Source of the DNA: Deltaproteobacteria bacterium
GTDB taxonomy: Bacteria > Desulfobacterota > Desulfomonilia > UBA1062
Direction: 5' to 3'
Length of the DNA stretch: 25,021 bases
Assembly: GCA_023230665.1 (NCBI GenBank)
Contig: JALNWY010000024.1
Coordinates: 1-25,021, forward strand
The translations under genes were made by a program, and so were the position numbers. This document shows, piece after piece, positions 8,449 to 15,293 of this stretch (positions are counted from its first letter, which is position 1; every line of letters begins with the position of its first letter). Below the pieces are notes generated by a model. It saw nothing but the letters and a program-made list of their open reading frames with translations, ran no database searches and was not told where the DNA came from.

Positions 8449-9183
8449 TCAGGGGAGTCGGAGTATACCCGCAAGAGAGCTCTGCCGCATAAGCTCGCCA
8501 TACCACAGCGAGTATGTCTCGCTTCCCGGATGGAGGCGGTCAGGGGAGAAAAAGCGGCCCGGGTCCTTGCGTACGGGATCGTCGTCCTGCTCCCGGAACA
8601 GATCTACATACTCCACACCGGTCTGGCGGGTCAGGAGGACGAACAGGTCCCGGGCCGCCCTTGCCCTCTCGGTATACATCCAGCTAATGGGCGCAAAGAG
8701 CGCGGGCGCGAGCCCGAGATCACCCGTGCCCATCACGATCACCCTGCCCGAGATCGTAAGGGCCAGGTGGAACAGCCCAGACAGGGGCTCCTTGATCTCG
8801 TCTGGGCTTTTCAACCGCAGGATGTCGATGCTCCCTGCATGAATGAGGATGACGTCAAAGACTTCCCCTTCCACGGAGCGCAACTGTTCCAGCACCTCGG
8901 GAACACCCGCGCCGTTGCGGCTCCTGTTGACGATCTCCACCGCAGGGAAGTCCCGGGCGATCAGACCGGCAATGGAGAGGCCTGGATCGCCGGCCCCGGT
9001 GCCCACGCCGATATTGTCTCCCACCACGAGGATGCGCCTGTGGGCGTCATCGAAACGCACCTCAAAGGCCTGCGACTCTCCGGCGAGCCCCACGGCCTGA
9101 TAGACCCTGGTCCCGAGAAACACGGCATTGAAGAAAAAGACTCCCCCAACGAGGAGAGCGAGTATGAGGGGCACACGCTTCAT
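8449..9183 (-). CDS. SGNH/GDSL-hydrolase-like secreted protein, nucleophile replaced
   Basis: 244 residues with an N-terminal hydrophobic anchor (about 5-25), so probably periplasmic and membrane-tethered. The SGNH hydrolase fold is recognisable from 'RRILVVGDNIGVGTGAG' (block I, 49-65), 'NRSRNGAGV' (block II, Asn90 in the oxyanion position), 'ILIHAGSIDIL' (block III) and 'FFSPDRLHPG' (block V, Asp215 and His218). In active members block I reads GDS and block III G-x-N-D. Here the serine is Asn57 (codon AAT) and the block III asparagine is Ile119. The Asp/His pair is intact, but the protein as written lacks the nucleophile and one oxyanion residue. It follows the NlpC/P60 lipoprotein gene by 112 bp, hinting at a cell-envelope role. 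ATG at 9183 has a GAAGGTG-like site. Confidence 0.75.
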   Translation of the reverse strand: MKRVPLILALLVGGVFFFNAVFLGTRVYQAVGLAGESQAFEVRFDDAHRRILVVGDNIGVGTGAGDPGLSIAGLIARDFPAVEIVNRSRNGAGVPEVLEQLRSVEGEVFDVILIHAGSIDILRLKSPDEIKEPLSGLFHLALTISGRVIVMGTGDLGLAPALFAPISWMYTERARAARDLFVLLTRQTGVEYVDLFREQDDDPVRKDPGRFFSPDRLHPGSETYSLWYGELMRQSSLAGILRLP

Positions 9184-9295
9184 CCGATCAACACCTTCGC
9201 AGTCGTTTTACCTGCAGTGCATACTGAAAAACCTGTAGAGATCTCAACAGGCTTGCCCGCCTGCGAAAGGCGCATGTCGGAGGGTTCCATCCCGC

Positions 9296-10726
9296 TCAGG
9301 CGTCCGGGCCTCGCGGAGAGGCGACCTGTCTGTCCGGGGCGCTGTCTTCCACGGCCCTCACCGTCAGCAGGCGTTGGAGGTAGGCGCCCGATGTCGTACC
9401 TTGGCCGAGGTACAGATTCGACACCACCACCCGGTTCACCAGCCGGAATCGCTCTTCCTTACCCACCGGCTCCGAGTATCCCCGCATGTCGTGGATCGCA
9501 TAGGGCGCCCCGTCCACGCTGCCGAGAAAGAGCATGATGTGACCGCTCATATGCAGGATACTCGTTCCCCCGAGGGTTGGATCCGAAAGGAGGTCCAGCC
9601 GCTCTTCGAAGCCGGTCTGCCGGGTGAATCCGGCGATGAGCCTCCCGACCTTTGCCTGCTGGAGGGAGTTTCTGGGAAACTGGACGCCCACAGTGGAGAA
9701 GACCACCTGGATGAACCGTGAGCAGTCCTGCTCGCCGTGCATGTCGCCCCATCCGTAGGGCGAGTGGAGCAGCTTGAAGGCCTGGAGGATGATCGTCCGG
9801 GGCGTATAGGGAAGATATCCCCTGCTCACCTGGGAGGCCATGACGAACCCGCCCCTGAATATGCAGGCGCCGTCTTCGCTCCGGAAGGGCAGCAACACCT
9901 CGGTCACCCCTGGAACGCCTGCGTCCCGGGACGGGAAGCGGCATCCCATCCGGGCAAAAGAATGGTGGCCCCTCAAGTCCTGATCCATAAACAGGTCGAC
10001 CTTGGCCTCGGTGGTGACCGCAAAGGGCTCGGCGCTCAGGTAGTGCACCATCTGCTCCCGCGTGCAGCAGCCTATGTCCGCAGCCTTTATCCACCCCTCG
10101 CTCAAGGGGGTGATGGTGTAAAGCCAGGTGCCGTCCCCGGTCGCATGCAGGACCGCCAGGGGAGTCCCGATGTCGTAGGCGCTGTTCTGGAGCCGGTCGA
10201 TGTCGGTGCTCTTCATGCTCGAATAGAGCTCCCGGTCCGTGGGAAGGATACGCTGGTGGGTGTATCCGGTCACCATTCCGAACCGAACCGGTATCTCCTC
10301 AGGCACTGCTCCGAGGTTCATCAGCGTTTCCATCTCATGGGAGAATGCGTCGCCGGTCCGTAAGCCGTCCTCGCAAAAATATTTCCGCGCAGAGACGAAC
10401 CGCAGACTCCCCCGGGCGGGGCCCACGACCCGTGAGGCCCTCACTGTATCGGGGAATGCGGTCACGTCCTGGATCATCCCGGTCCGATTGCGAATGGCCT
10501 CGTTGAAGCCCGCAATACCCGCGTCCGGGATGATGACCCTGTCCGGATCAGGATGAGCGCCGATCCAGAACCCCGGGGTGTTCATCACCCATGCGGTTCC
10601 GGGCAGGAGCACTGGGGCGGAATAATGAAAGACCCTTTCCCTGCCGGGCTTCGACCCTGCGCACGCGCTCAAGACAAGCATGATGACAAGAACAAACCCG
10701 GTGCTCCCTGCCAAAAATCTCTTCAT
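9296..10726 (-). CDS. NlpC/P60 (C40) cell-wall peptidase lipoprotein with SH3 region
   Basis: 476 residues. The N-terminus has a basic start, a hydrophobic core and the lipobox LSAC with lipidated Cys22, so the protein is exported and lipid-anchored. A long N-terminal region (about 35-150) and SH3-like beta segments (about 155-310, e.g. LAVLHATGDGTWLYTITPL and EGWIKAADIG) precede the catalytic domain. The peptidase core has SPYGWGDMHGEQDCSRFIQ with nucleophile Cys335, SGHIMLFLG with His396 and IHDMRGY with His412 as the third polar residue. These are the expected C40 signatures, so it likely cleaves peptidoglycan stem peptides. This SH3-then-NlpC/P60 architecture is common in deltaproteobacteria. 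ATG at 10726 is preceded by GGGGAG 10 nt upstream. It may be co-transcribed with the SGNH-like gene downstream. Confidence 0.9.
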   Translation of the reverse strand: MKRFLAGSTGFVLVIMLVLSACAGSKPGRERVFHYSAPVLLPGTAWVMNTPGFWIGAHPDPDRVIIPDAGIAGFNEAIRNRTGMIQDVTAFPDTVRASRVVGPARGSLRFVSARKYFCEDGLRTGDAFSHEMETLMNLGAVPEEIPVRFGMVTGYTHQRILPTDRELYSSMKSTDIDRLQNSAYDIGTPLAVLHATGDGTWLYTITPLSEGWIKAADIGCCTREQMVHYLSAEPFAVTTEAKVDLFMDQDLRGHHSFARMGCRFPSRDAGVPGVTEVLLPFRSEDGACIFRGGFVMASQVSRGYLPYTPRTIILQAFKLLHSPYGWGDMHGEQDCSRFIQVVFSTVGVQFPRNSLQQAKVGRLIAGFTRQTGFEERLDLLSDPTLGGTSILHMSGHIMLFLGSVDGAPYAIHDMRGYSEPVGKEERFRLVNRVVVSNLYLGQGTTSGAYLQRLLTVRAVEDSAPDRQVASPRGPDA

Positions 10727-11197
10727 GACAGATTATCTCCCCCGCAGGACCCTGCCTGCTGCTTGAATCGCCCCGCGAACCGTTCGTGAGAAAATGAACC
10801 GGAATTACACCTGAAGCCCCTGTGGTTATCAAGCTGTTGGCCGTCGGGACCTTCTCCGGCCCGGGATCCATGCGCTGTCCTGCCGCCTCCAGCAGCCCCC
10901 GTGACAAGAAAGACTTTCCCTATGCCCGTACGATTCCCTCCGGCATTGCTCACCCTGACTTCGTGCCCGGATGCATGCGGGGAATTCTACCACAGGCGCA
11001 CAGCCAGTCAAGTGCCGCGGCAAAATCTGGCGTTTGGTTTCCGTGAAGGTGCGTCCCTGGAGCGGGAAGCACGCCATCAATGGTACGAACTCCAGGGCAA
11101 ACCCTGGAGGCCCTTTCCAAGCAGCAGGCTCAAGGAAAATCAGTCCTCTCCCCGGGTCTTAAAAAGAGCGACGCGAAGCATGATCGAAGTCTTCTGC
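10727..11197. other. Gene-poor interval, 471 bp
   Basis: No gene is supported. Several overlapping short frames exist on both strands but none keeps a family pattern or ribosome binding site. Minus-strand 'IGKVFLVTGAAGGG' near 10900 is suggestive of a nucleotide-binding start but breaks off at once. The only clear structure is the hairpin at 11090-11109. Confidence 0.4.
11090..11109. terminator. Perfect 8-bp hairpin, possible terminator
   Basis: CTCCAGGG (11090-11097), a 4-nt loop and CCCTGGAG (11102-11109) form a perfect stem about 90 nt past the ferredoxin stop codon. Neither strand has a proper U tract after it, so it may be a transcript-end stabiliser or a Rho-type site instead of a classic intrinsic terminator. 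Confidence 0.35.
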
Positions 11198-11392
11198 TCA
11201 GAAACGGATAATAATGGCGTTCTTCGGACACTTCTCGGCCGCCTCAATGCACTTGGCCTGGAGGTGCGGCGGCACCTCGGGCATCATGGCATACGCCTTC
11301 TTGCTCCCGGGATGGAACCGGAAGACCTCCGGACAGATCTGTACGCACCACCCGATGGTCCCGCATTTCGTCTCGTCTACTTCCGCCTTCAT
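11198..11392 (-). CDS. Small single-cluster ferredoxin, probably [3Fe-4S]
   Basis: 64 residues from ATG at 11392, preceded by a perfect AGGAGG 5 nt upstream. An in-frame extension upstream to 11443 lacks this site and is not part of the family. Cluster cysteines are C10, C16 and C55 (CP motif); C20 and C48 are placed as the structural disulfide pair of one-cluster ferredoxins. The second cluster cysteine, expected at residue 13, is isoleucine (CGTIGWCVQIC), which predicts a [3Fe-4S] centre or one needing an outside ligand. Phrases such as 'ICPEVFRF' and 'KCIEAAEKCPKNAIII' are typical of the family. It is an electron carrier; the partner is unknown. It stands 177 bp downstream of the ParA-led operon and may have its own promoter (TATTAT at 11496-11501, minus strand, poor -35). 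Confidence 0.9.
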   Translation of the reverse strand: MKAEVDETKCGTIGWCVQICPEVFRFHPGSKKAYAMMPEVPPHLQAKCIEAAEKCPKNAIIIRF

Positions 11393-11568
11393 ACCATCCT
11401 CCTCTCTGCCGGACCGGCCGGTTCTTCTCAAGCGAGCTTGCAACCCCGCCGGGAAGGTATGGCTGCAGGGTTCTCCCCTTGAGGTCCTGTCTTTTATAAT
11501 AGATCCCCACCCCTTTTCCGGGAAGAGCCTCCCCCGGCAGGAAACCCCGATATCTGCCTGCCCTGCCT

Positions 11569-12135
11569 TTAGAATCCCATGGCGGCCCGGAAGTCTCTGA
11601 TTTCCTGGTCCGTGAGCCCGGCGTGCTCGATGCCGAGATCCTTTCTCAGCTCGTCAAGGGAAGATCCCTGCAATGAAATCCTGTCAGGCTCCGCCACGCC
11701 CTCGATGCTGATGTCAGGATCATCCTCGGAGCCGAAGAGCCGGTACCGGCAAAGGCTCACCGGCACGGTGCAGATGTCCCGGCACATAGCGGCGGTCCCC
11801 ACCGGGATGTCCTGGGAAAGGATGACCAGGCACGGCGGCAGGGTCACGTCGATTTCTTCGGCACTGTAGATCCTTTGGAGAAACTCCCGGTTCTCGCGGA
11901 ACCACCGGTATCCCATGAACGAGCGGAGCAGGGAGCCCGCGAACTCACCCGTTCCGATGGTGACGAGAAAGACCCGGGCATGGTCCGTGGCCAGCAGGTC
12001 TATCCTGCCCGTGAACGCGTTGCCCAGGTTGTGTTCCACGATGTGCAACCCACGGGCCTCCCGGAAATACTGCGCGCAGATCTGGTCGAGATAGTCGACT
12101 GCCCTGCCTGAGACAGGCTTGAGTATTCTGGTCAT
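11569..12135 (-). CDS. Degenerate PD-(D/E)XK nuclease-like protein, third gene of ParA operon
   Basis: 188 residues from ATG at 12135, which overlaps the TGA of the preceding gene as ATGA. The longer frame upstream is only the shadow of that gene. Residues 30-62 read like the core of a restriction-endonuclease fold: 'GLHIVEHNLGNAFTGRIDLLA' with Glu34 and Asp46, followed by a beta-strand VFLVTIGTG where the ExK or QxK should be. A following helix 'FMGYRWFRENREFLQRIY' fits the fold. The catalytic lysine strand is missing, so nuclease activity is unlikely. The C-terminus (about 150-188) ends in a helical 'LTDQEIRDFRAAMGF'. I do not recognise a named family. The tight coupling points to joint function with the ParA fusion and the MinD-like protein. 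Confidence 0.7.
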   Translation of the reverse strand: MTRILKPVSGRAVDYLDQICAQYFREARGLHIVEHNLGNAFTGRIDLLATDHARVFLVTIGTGEFAGSLLRSFMGYRWFRENREFLQRIYSAEEIDVTLPPCLVILSQDIPVGTAAMCRDICTVPVSLCRYRLFGSEDDPDISIEGVAEPDRISLQGSSLDELRKDLGIEHAGLTDQEIRDFRAAMGF

Positions 12136-13004
12136 GGACGGCCCCCCTCTCCCAAAACTGGCAGCCCGCGCTGCTCCAGAAAGGCCCGGCTCACGGCCGT
12201 GAGGCTCTCCCGGGCGGACGAGGGCTCGAGCCCGAGCACCAGGGGCCGGTGCCCTGACAGGGAATCCTCCAAGGCCTGGTCGCGCAGGACATGTCCGAGA
12301 TAGCCCACACTCACCCCCAGCCGCTGCTTTGCGAACGCACAGAAACGGGAGAATACCCCGCGGGCCTGCTCGTCGGAAGCCGGCTCCATGAGTACCAGGG
12401 AGACCCTGGCCTGCGGATCGCGCTGTTCGATAACCTTGGTACAGGCATAGCACTGGAGAAGGGAGGCTTCGTCTAAGGTGCTCAGGAGCAGCGCATCGAA
12501 ATCCACCAGGCTTTTTGCAAGCGAATCCAGGCGAAACGGGGCATTGATGACAGTCCATCGATCCCCTTGATGGTCATCGGGCCCGTTGAGCCGCTCCGAA
12601 AGCTCTGCTTCGCCGTCCGGTCCGGAGCAGTGCACAGGGATGCCGTGCAGTCCGTAGAGCCTCACCCACAGGACCCCGGAAGTCGGGGCGGGGCGAGCGA
12701 CCTCACCGAGCATGTCCTGAACCCTCTCTCCTTCCCGTCCGGACATGTCGAAGACAGCCGCCTGTTGCCGGTGCCGCGCGAGCTCCAGCGAGAAATTGGC
12801 CGTAAAGAACGCCCCCATCAGGGTCGAGGCCGGGCAGATGACCCGTACGACCCGGCGCTGCCTCGGCAAAGACAGGGCCGGATCCGGCTCTTTTCCGCGG
12901 GCTTCTTCCCCGGGTTCCTCCTGGGATTCCTCCCGCGGCGACTCCGAGAGATAGAACCGGGACACGTCCTTGAGGCCCCTGCCCAACCTGCTCTTCTCGT
13001 CCAT
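12132..13004 (-). CDS. MinD/ParA-like protein without a P-loop
   Basis: 290 residues starting 2 nt after the stop of the ParA fusion and overlapping the next gene by 4 bp (ATGA). The first 50 residues are charged and probably disordered (rich in Glu, Arg, Pro). From about residue 51 the protein follows the deviant-Walker ATPase plan: a strand VVRVIC, a turn, a helix 'FFTANFSLELARHRQQAAV', then 'FDMSGREGERVQDML', and later 'WTVINAPF' and 'FDALLLSTLDEASLLQCYACTKVIEQ', the latter like the partner-strand region of MinD. The loop at 57-70, which should be KGGxGKT, reads CPASTLMGAFFTAN and has no lysine. It is therefore probably a non-ATPase partner that may pair with the active ParA subunit. A FlhG/MinD-like ancestor is inferred from the layout only. 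Confidence 0.7.
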   Translation of the reverse strand: MDEKSRLGRGLKDVSRFYLSESPREESQEEPGEEARGKEPDPALSLPRQRRVVRVICPASTLMGAFFTANFSLELARHRQQAAVFDMSGREGERVQDMLGEVARPAPTSGVLWVRLYGLHGIPVHCSGPDGEAELSERLNGPDDHQGDRWTVINAPFRLDSLAKSLVDFDALLLSTLDEASLLQCYACTKVIEQRDPQARVSLVLMEPASDEQARGVFSRFCAFAKQRLGVSVGYLGHVLRDQALEDSLSGHRPLVLGLEPSSARESLTAVSRAFLEQRGLPVLGEGGRP

Positions 13005-13006
13005 GA

Positions 13007-14065
13007 TCAGTCGATCTCGATCAGAGAGTTCTCTCCAAACTCGCTCCTGACGACTTTCGGGTTGGTGCCGTCAGTAACCCAGGCGCCGTCTACCAGAAAC
13101 TTGTACTCGTAGGCGCCCTTCCTGAGGGGGATAAAGCGCTGCCAGACCCCGCTTCCGTCCACATGCTGAAGCGGGGTCTTGCCGGGCTGCCAGCCGTTGA
13201 AGTCGGCAACCACGCAGACCTGCTCTGCATGAGGGGCGTAAAAGGAGAACAGCGCCCCCTTCTCCTTGTCCTCCTCATCCCTGGCGGCAAGGGTTTTCTT
13301 CACCTTCATCCTGAGGACCTCGGCGGCAAGGTCGAGGTAGTCCCGGGCCCCGATCGAGTCCGGGGCATAGTCGATCACGGGGTTGCCGTGGCTCACCGCC
13401 TCCTTGAGCCTGACATTGAAGTTGATGACCGTGGTGAACACCTGCCCGCCAAGGTGTTTCTGAATCTCGTGCAGGGATTCATAGGCGATCCGGGTCCTGC
13501 GGTCGAACATGGTCAGCAGCGCGTTCACGGTTATCATGAGGTTCCGCTTGGCATTGACGATCTCGATAGTCTCCATCAGCTTGGCCAGACCGTGGATGGC
13601 GAACAGCCCGGTCTCCATGGGGATGATGACCTCCGAGCATGCGAACAGGGCGTTGAAGGTCAGGATACCGATGTTGGGCGGGCAATCGATGATGCAGAAA
13701 TCATACCTCTGCTCAACGGACTTCAGGACGTCGGCAAGCAGGTACTCTCGGTGGTCCCTTCCCAGCAGGGCGGGCTCTGCGGCGCTGAGCATCACGTCAG
13801 AGGGAATCAGATCGAGACAGCGCGAGACCTCGATGATCACGTCTCCGAATTGCAGCTCCTTATCTCCGGAATCCAGCAGGAGATCATAGACCGTATACTC
13901 ATACCCTCCCAGTCCGAGCCCGAGCCCAAGGGTTGCATGGGCCTGCGGGTCCAAGTCCACGACGAGCACCTTTTTATTCTTCCGGGCCAGACACGCTGCA
14001 AGGTTGATGACCGTGGTCGTCTTCCCGCACCCGCCTTTCTGGTTTATGACTGCAAGAGTCCTCAT
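13007..14065 (-). CDS. ParA-family ATPase fused to a CBM48/AMPK-type glycogen-binding domain
   Basis: 352 residues. Residues 1-255 are a complete ParA/MinD ATPase: deviant Walker A KGGCGKTTT (10-18), DLDPQAHATLG (37-47) and Walker B-like FCIIDCPPNIGIL (123-135), with MFDRRTRIA near 186-194, as in ParA/Soj. After a short charged linker (about 258-270) residues 272-350 form an isoamylase-N/AMPK-beta-type carbohydrate-binding domain: 'FSFYAPHAEQVCVVADFNGW' with Trp292, then GVWQRFIPL, GAYEYKFLVDGAW with Trp329 and TDGTNPK. The two tryptophans match the sugar-stacking residues of glycogen-binding domains. ATG at 14065 has GGGAGG 6 nt upstream. It leads a three-gene operon. I infer an ATP-dependent scaffold that positions or senses an alpha-glucan or glycogen granule; no direct proof. 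Plasmid partition is unlikely because no ParB accompanies it. Confidence 0.9.
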   Translation of the reverse strand: MRTLAVINQKGGCGKTTTVINLAACLARKNKKVLVVDLDPQAHATLGLGLGLGGYEYTVYDLLLDSGDKELQFGDVIIEVSRCLDLIPSDVMLSAAEPALLGRDHREYLLADVLKSVEQRYDFCIIDCPPNIGILTFNALFACSEVIIPMETGLFAIHGLAKLMETIEIVNAKRNLMITVNALLTMFDRRTRIAYESLHEIQKHLGGQVFTTVINFNVRLKEAVSHGNPVIDYAPDSIGARDYLDLAAEVLRMKVKKTLAARDEEDKEKGALFSFYAPHAEQVCVVADFNGWQPGKTPLQHVDGSGVWQRFIPLRKGAYEYKFLVDGAWVTDGTNPKVVRSEFGENSLIEID

Positions 14066-14266
14066 GACAAACCTCCCTTCAGCATGAAATGATGGTGAAT
14101 TGGTCGAAAAACCCTCCCCCCCTGTTATCCGAGGGCGGGTCCACCCTGAAAGGCCTTAAAAAGGCAGGTATCTCCATGACGCATGTGCATCTCTGCGGCA
14201 ACACACCTCCCTTTTCAAGGGAAAAAAGAGAACCCCTCTCGCATAACAGTATATCGTACACCCATG

Positions 14267-14295
14267 CGAATACCATGGCGCACCTGTCACGTCAA
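14267..14295 (-). promoter_or_regulatory. Possible promoter of the ParA-led operon
   Basis: On the minus strand TTGACG (14290-14295) is followed after 17 nt by TATTCG (14267-14272). The -35 is good and the -10 mediocre. It would give a leader of about 200 nt before the ATG at 14065, which is long, so another start nearer the gene is possible. Confidence 0.35.
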
Positions 14296-14348
14296 CAAAA
14301 TGATTGACCTTTTCTTCTTCTGTTTCTCTTAAAGGCGCGGACAGCGAG

Positions 14349-14876
14349 CTATGCCCCGTCGAGGGAATGGCGTTCTGTTCTCCTGAGCCAGGAAACAGGG
14401 TCCTTGAGGTATTCCTCGGCATCCTTGAGCGAGAGGTAATGCTCCCGTTCAATCCGGGAAAGCAGGTCGAAAAAGGCCTTTTCCCTCGGGTCGGATACTG
14501 CGTCGCGGAGCCCGGCATAGAACTCCGACCCCTTTGCCTCGAACCGGGCAGCTGTCTCCAGGGCACTGATATCGTCGGCATCCGCCTTGCTTTCGCCTGC
14601 CTCGCAAACCAGCCTGTCAACGTCCAGGAGCCTCCCCACACGGGTCCCCCTGACCTCCAGCGGCAGGCTCTCGGGCCACCGCTGCGAGCTCTCCCATCTT
14701 GCGTGCAGCTCTTGGAGCCTGCGATAGTGCTCGAGTTCGTCGTCCGCGATCTCCAGAAACATGGCCTTGCCCAGGGGGTTTTTCGTTCTTCCGGCATGCT
14801 CGAGATAAAATTCCCTTTCGCTCGTCTCGTTCCTGAGAGCCACTTCGAGCGCATCCAACCGCTGTCTCCCGTCCAT
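14349..14876 (-). CDS. Rubrerythrin-like (ferritin-like diiron) protein
   Basis: 175 residues, essentially all helical. Two copies of the diiron half-site are visible: a first helix with Glu17 and then Glu47-x-x-His50, and a second with Glu107/Glu113 and Glu143-x-x-His146. Helix phrases such as 'SEREFYLEHA', 'FLEIADDELEHYRRLQEL' and 'AFFDLLSRIEREHYLSLKDA' are standard for rubrerythrin/ferritin-like four-helix proteins. There is no C-terminal rubredoxin domain, so it is an erythrin-only form; the separate zinc ribbon at 6649-6807 shares its promoter type and could be a partner. Likely role: peroxide or oxygen reduction, or iron handling, in an anaerobe. ATG at 14876 has AGGAG 5 nt upstream. 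A promoter lies at 14934-14961. Confidence 0.85.
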   Translation of the reverse strand: MDGRQRLDALEVALRNETSEREFYLEHAGRTKNPLGKAMFLEIADDELEHYRRLQELHARWESSQRWPESLPLEVRGTRVGRLLDVDRLVCEAGESKADADDISALETAARFEAKGSEFYAGLRDAVSDPREKAFFDLLSRIEREHYLSLKDAEEYLKDPVSWLRRTERHSLDGA

Positions 14877-14885
14877 ATCTTCTCC

Positions 14886-14921
14886 TTTTTTTAAGGTCTT
14901 CAGGCCCTGGTTTTTTTAAGG
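14886..14921. repeat. Direct repeat of an 11-mer, 25-bp period
   Basis: TTTTTTTAAGG occurs at 14886-14896 and 14911-14921, between the promoter and the ATG of the rubrerythrin-like gene. Two AT-rich copies spaced 25 bp apart downstream of the promoter could be a regulator-binding site, or simply a local duplication. Confidence 0.4.
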
Positions 14922-14933
14922 GACCTGCTTTTC

Positions 14934-14961
14934 ATAATAGGGGCCCTCACATGCGAGTCAA
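14934..14961 (-). promoter_or_regulatory. Sigma-70-type promoter of the rubrerythrin-like gene
   Basis: On the minus strand TTGACT (14956-14961) and TATTAT (14934-14939) are 16 nt apart, the same boxes and spacing as in front of the oxidoreductase gene at 8368-8398. Similarity extends beyond the boxes (ATTGACTC, GGG in the spacer, CTATTAT). It lies about 58 nt upstream of the ATG. Confidence 0.6.
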
Positions 14962-14999
14962 TGAAACGTATGCATTGGTCTTTATGAAAAAATCCCTGT

Positions 15000-15293
15000 T
15001 TGACGATAACGATCACATTTAATGCGCTGTCAGCAGCGGGCATGGGGCTTTTCGCCGCATGCATTGTCGGGCTGCTGCTCCCGCTCCCCGCAGAGGTGAT
15101 CGTCCCGGCCACGAGCGGCCGCCTCCTGAGCGCGCTCAACCCGGCCGTGTAAGGTTGTTCTACAAAAAAATGCTCAGTCCTGAGAAGGCTGTCAAGACCC
15201 TCAAACAGCTCATGCGGAAATTCCCTGACAACGAAATCATCCCCTATGCCCTATGCGGAGAAATTCCTGCGCCGCATAGAACAGCACGCCTGA
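15000..15293 (+). pseudogene. Frameshifted remnant of an unidentified membrane protein
   Basis: Three pieces in two frames read as one protein tail. Frame A (15000-15149) gives a hydrophobic segment, GMGLFAACIVGLLLPLPAEV, then 'ATSGRLLSALNPAV' and a stop at 15150. Frame B continues with LFYKKMLSPEKAVKTLKQLM and 'RKFPDNEIIPYA', a soluble TPR-like helical end. A tandem 7-bp duplication (CCCTATG at 15242-15248 and 15249-15255) then shifts the frame; removing one copy restores 'EIIPYAEKFLRRIEQHA' and a TGA at 15291-15293. The 5' part of the gene is missing. It converges tail to tail with the rhomboid gene, whose stop is the next codon. The tail resembles the helical C-terminus of that rhomboid, but the identity is not certain. 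Confidence 0.5.

Noticed and set aside
12136..12558. N-terminal extension of the nuclease-fold gene
   Set aside because: It overlaps the MinD-like gene in another frame, is Arg/Pro/Gly-rich shadow sequence, and the ATGA overlap at 12132-12135 gives a better start.
13007..14065. ParA as evidence for an integrated plasmid or partition locus
   Set aside because: No ParB or parS-like repeats; the fused glycogen-binding domain and operon partners point elsewhere.
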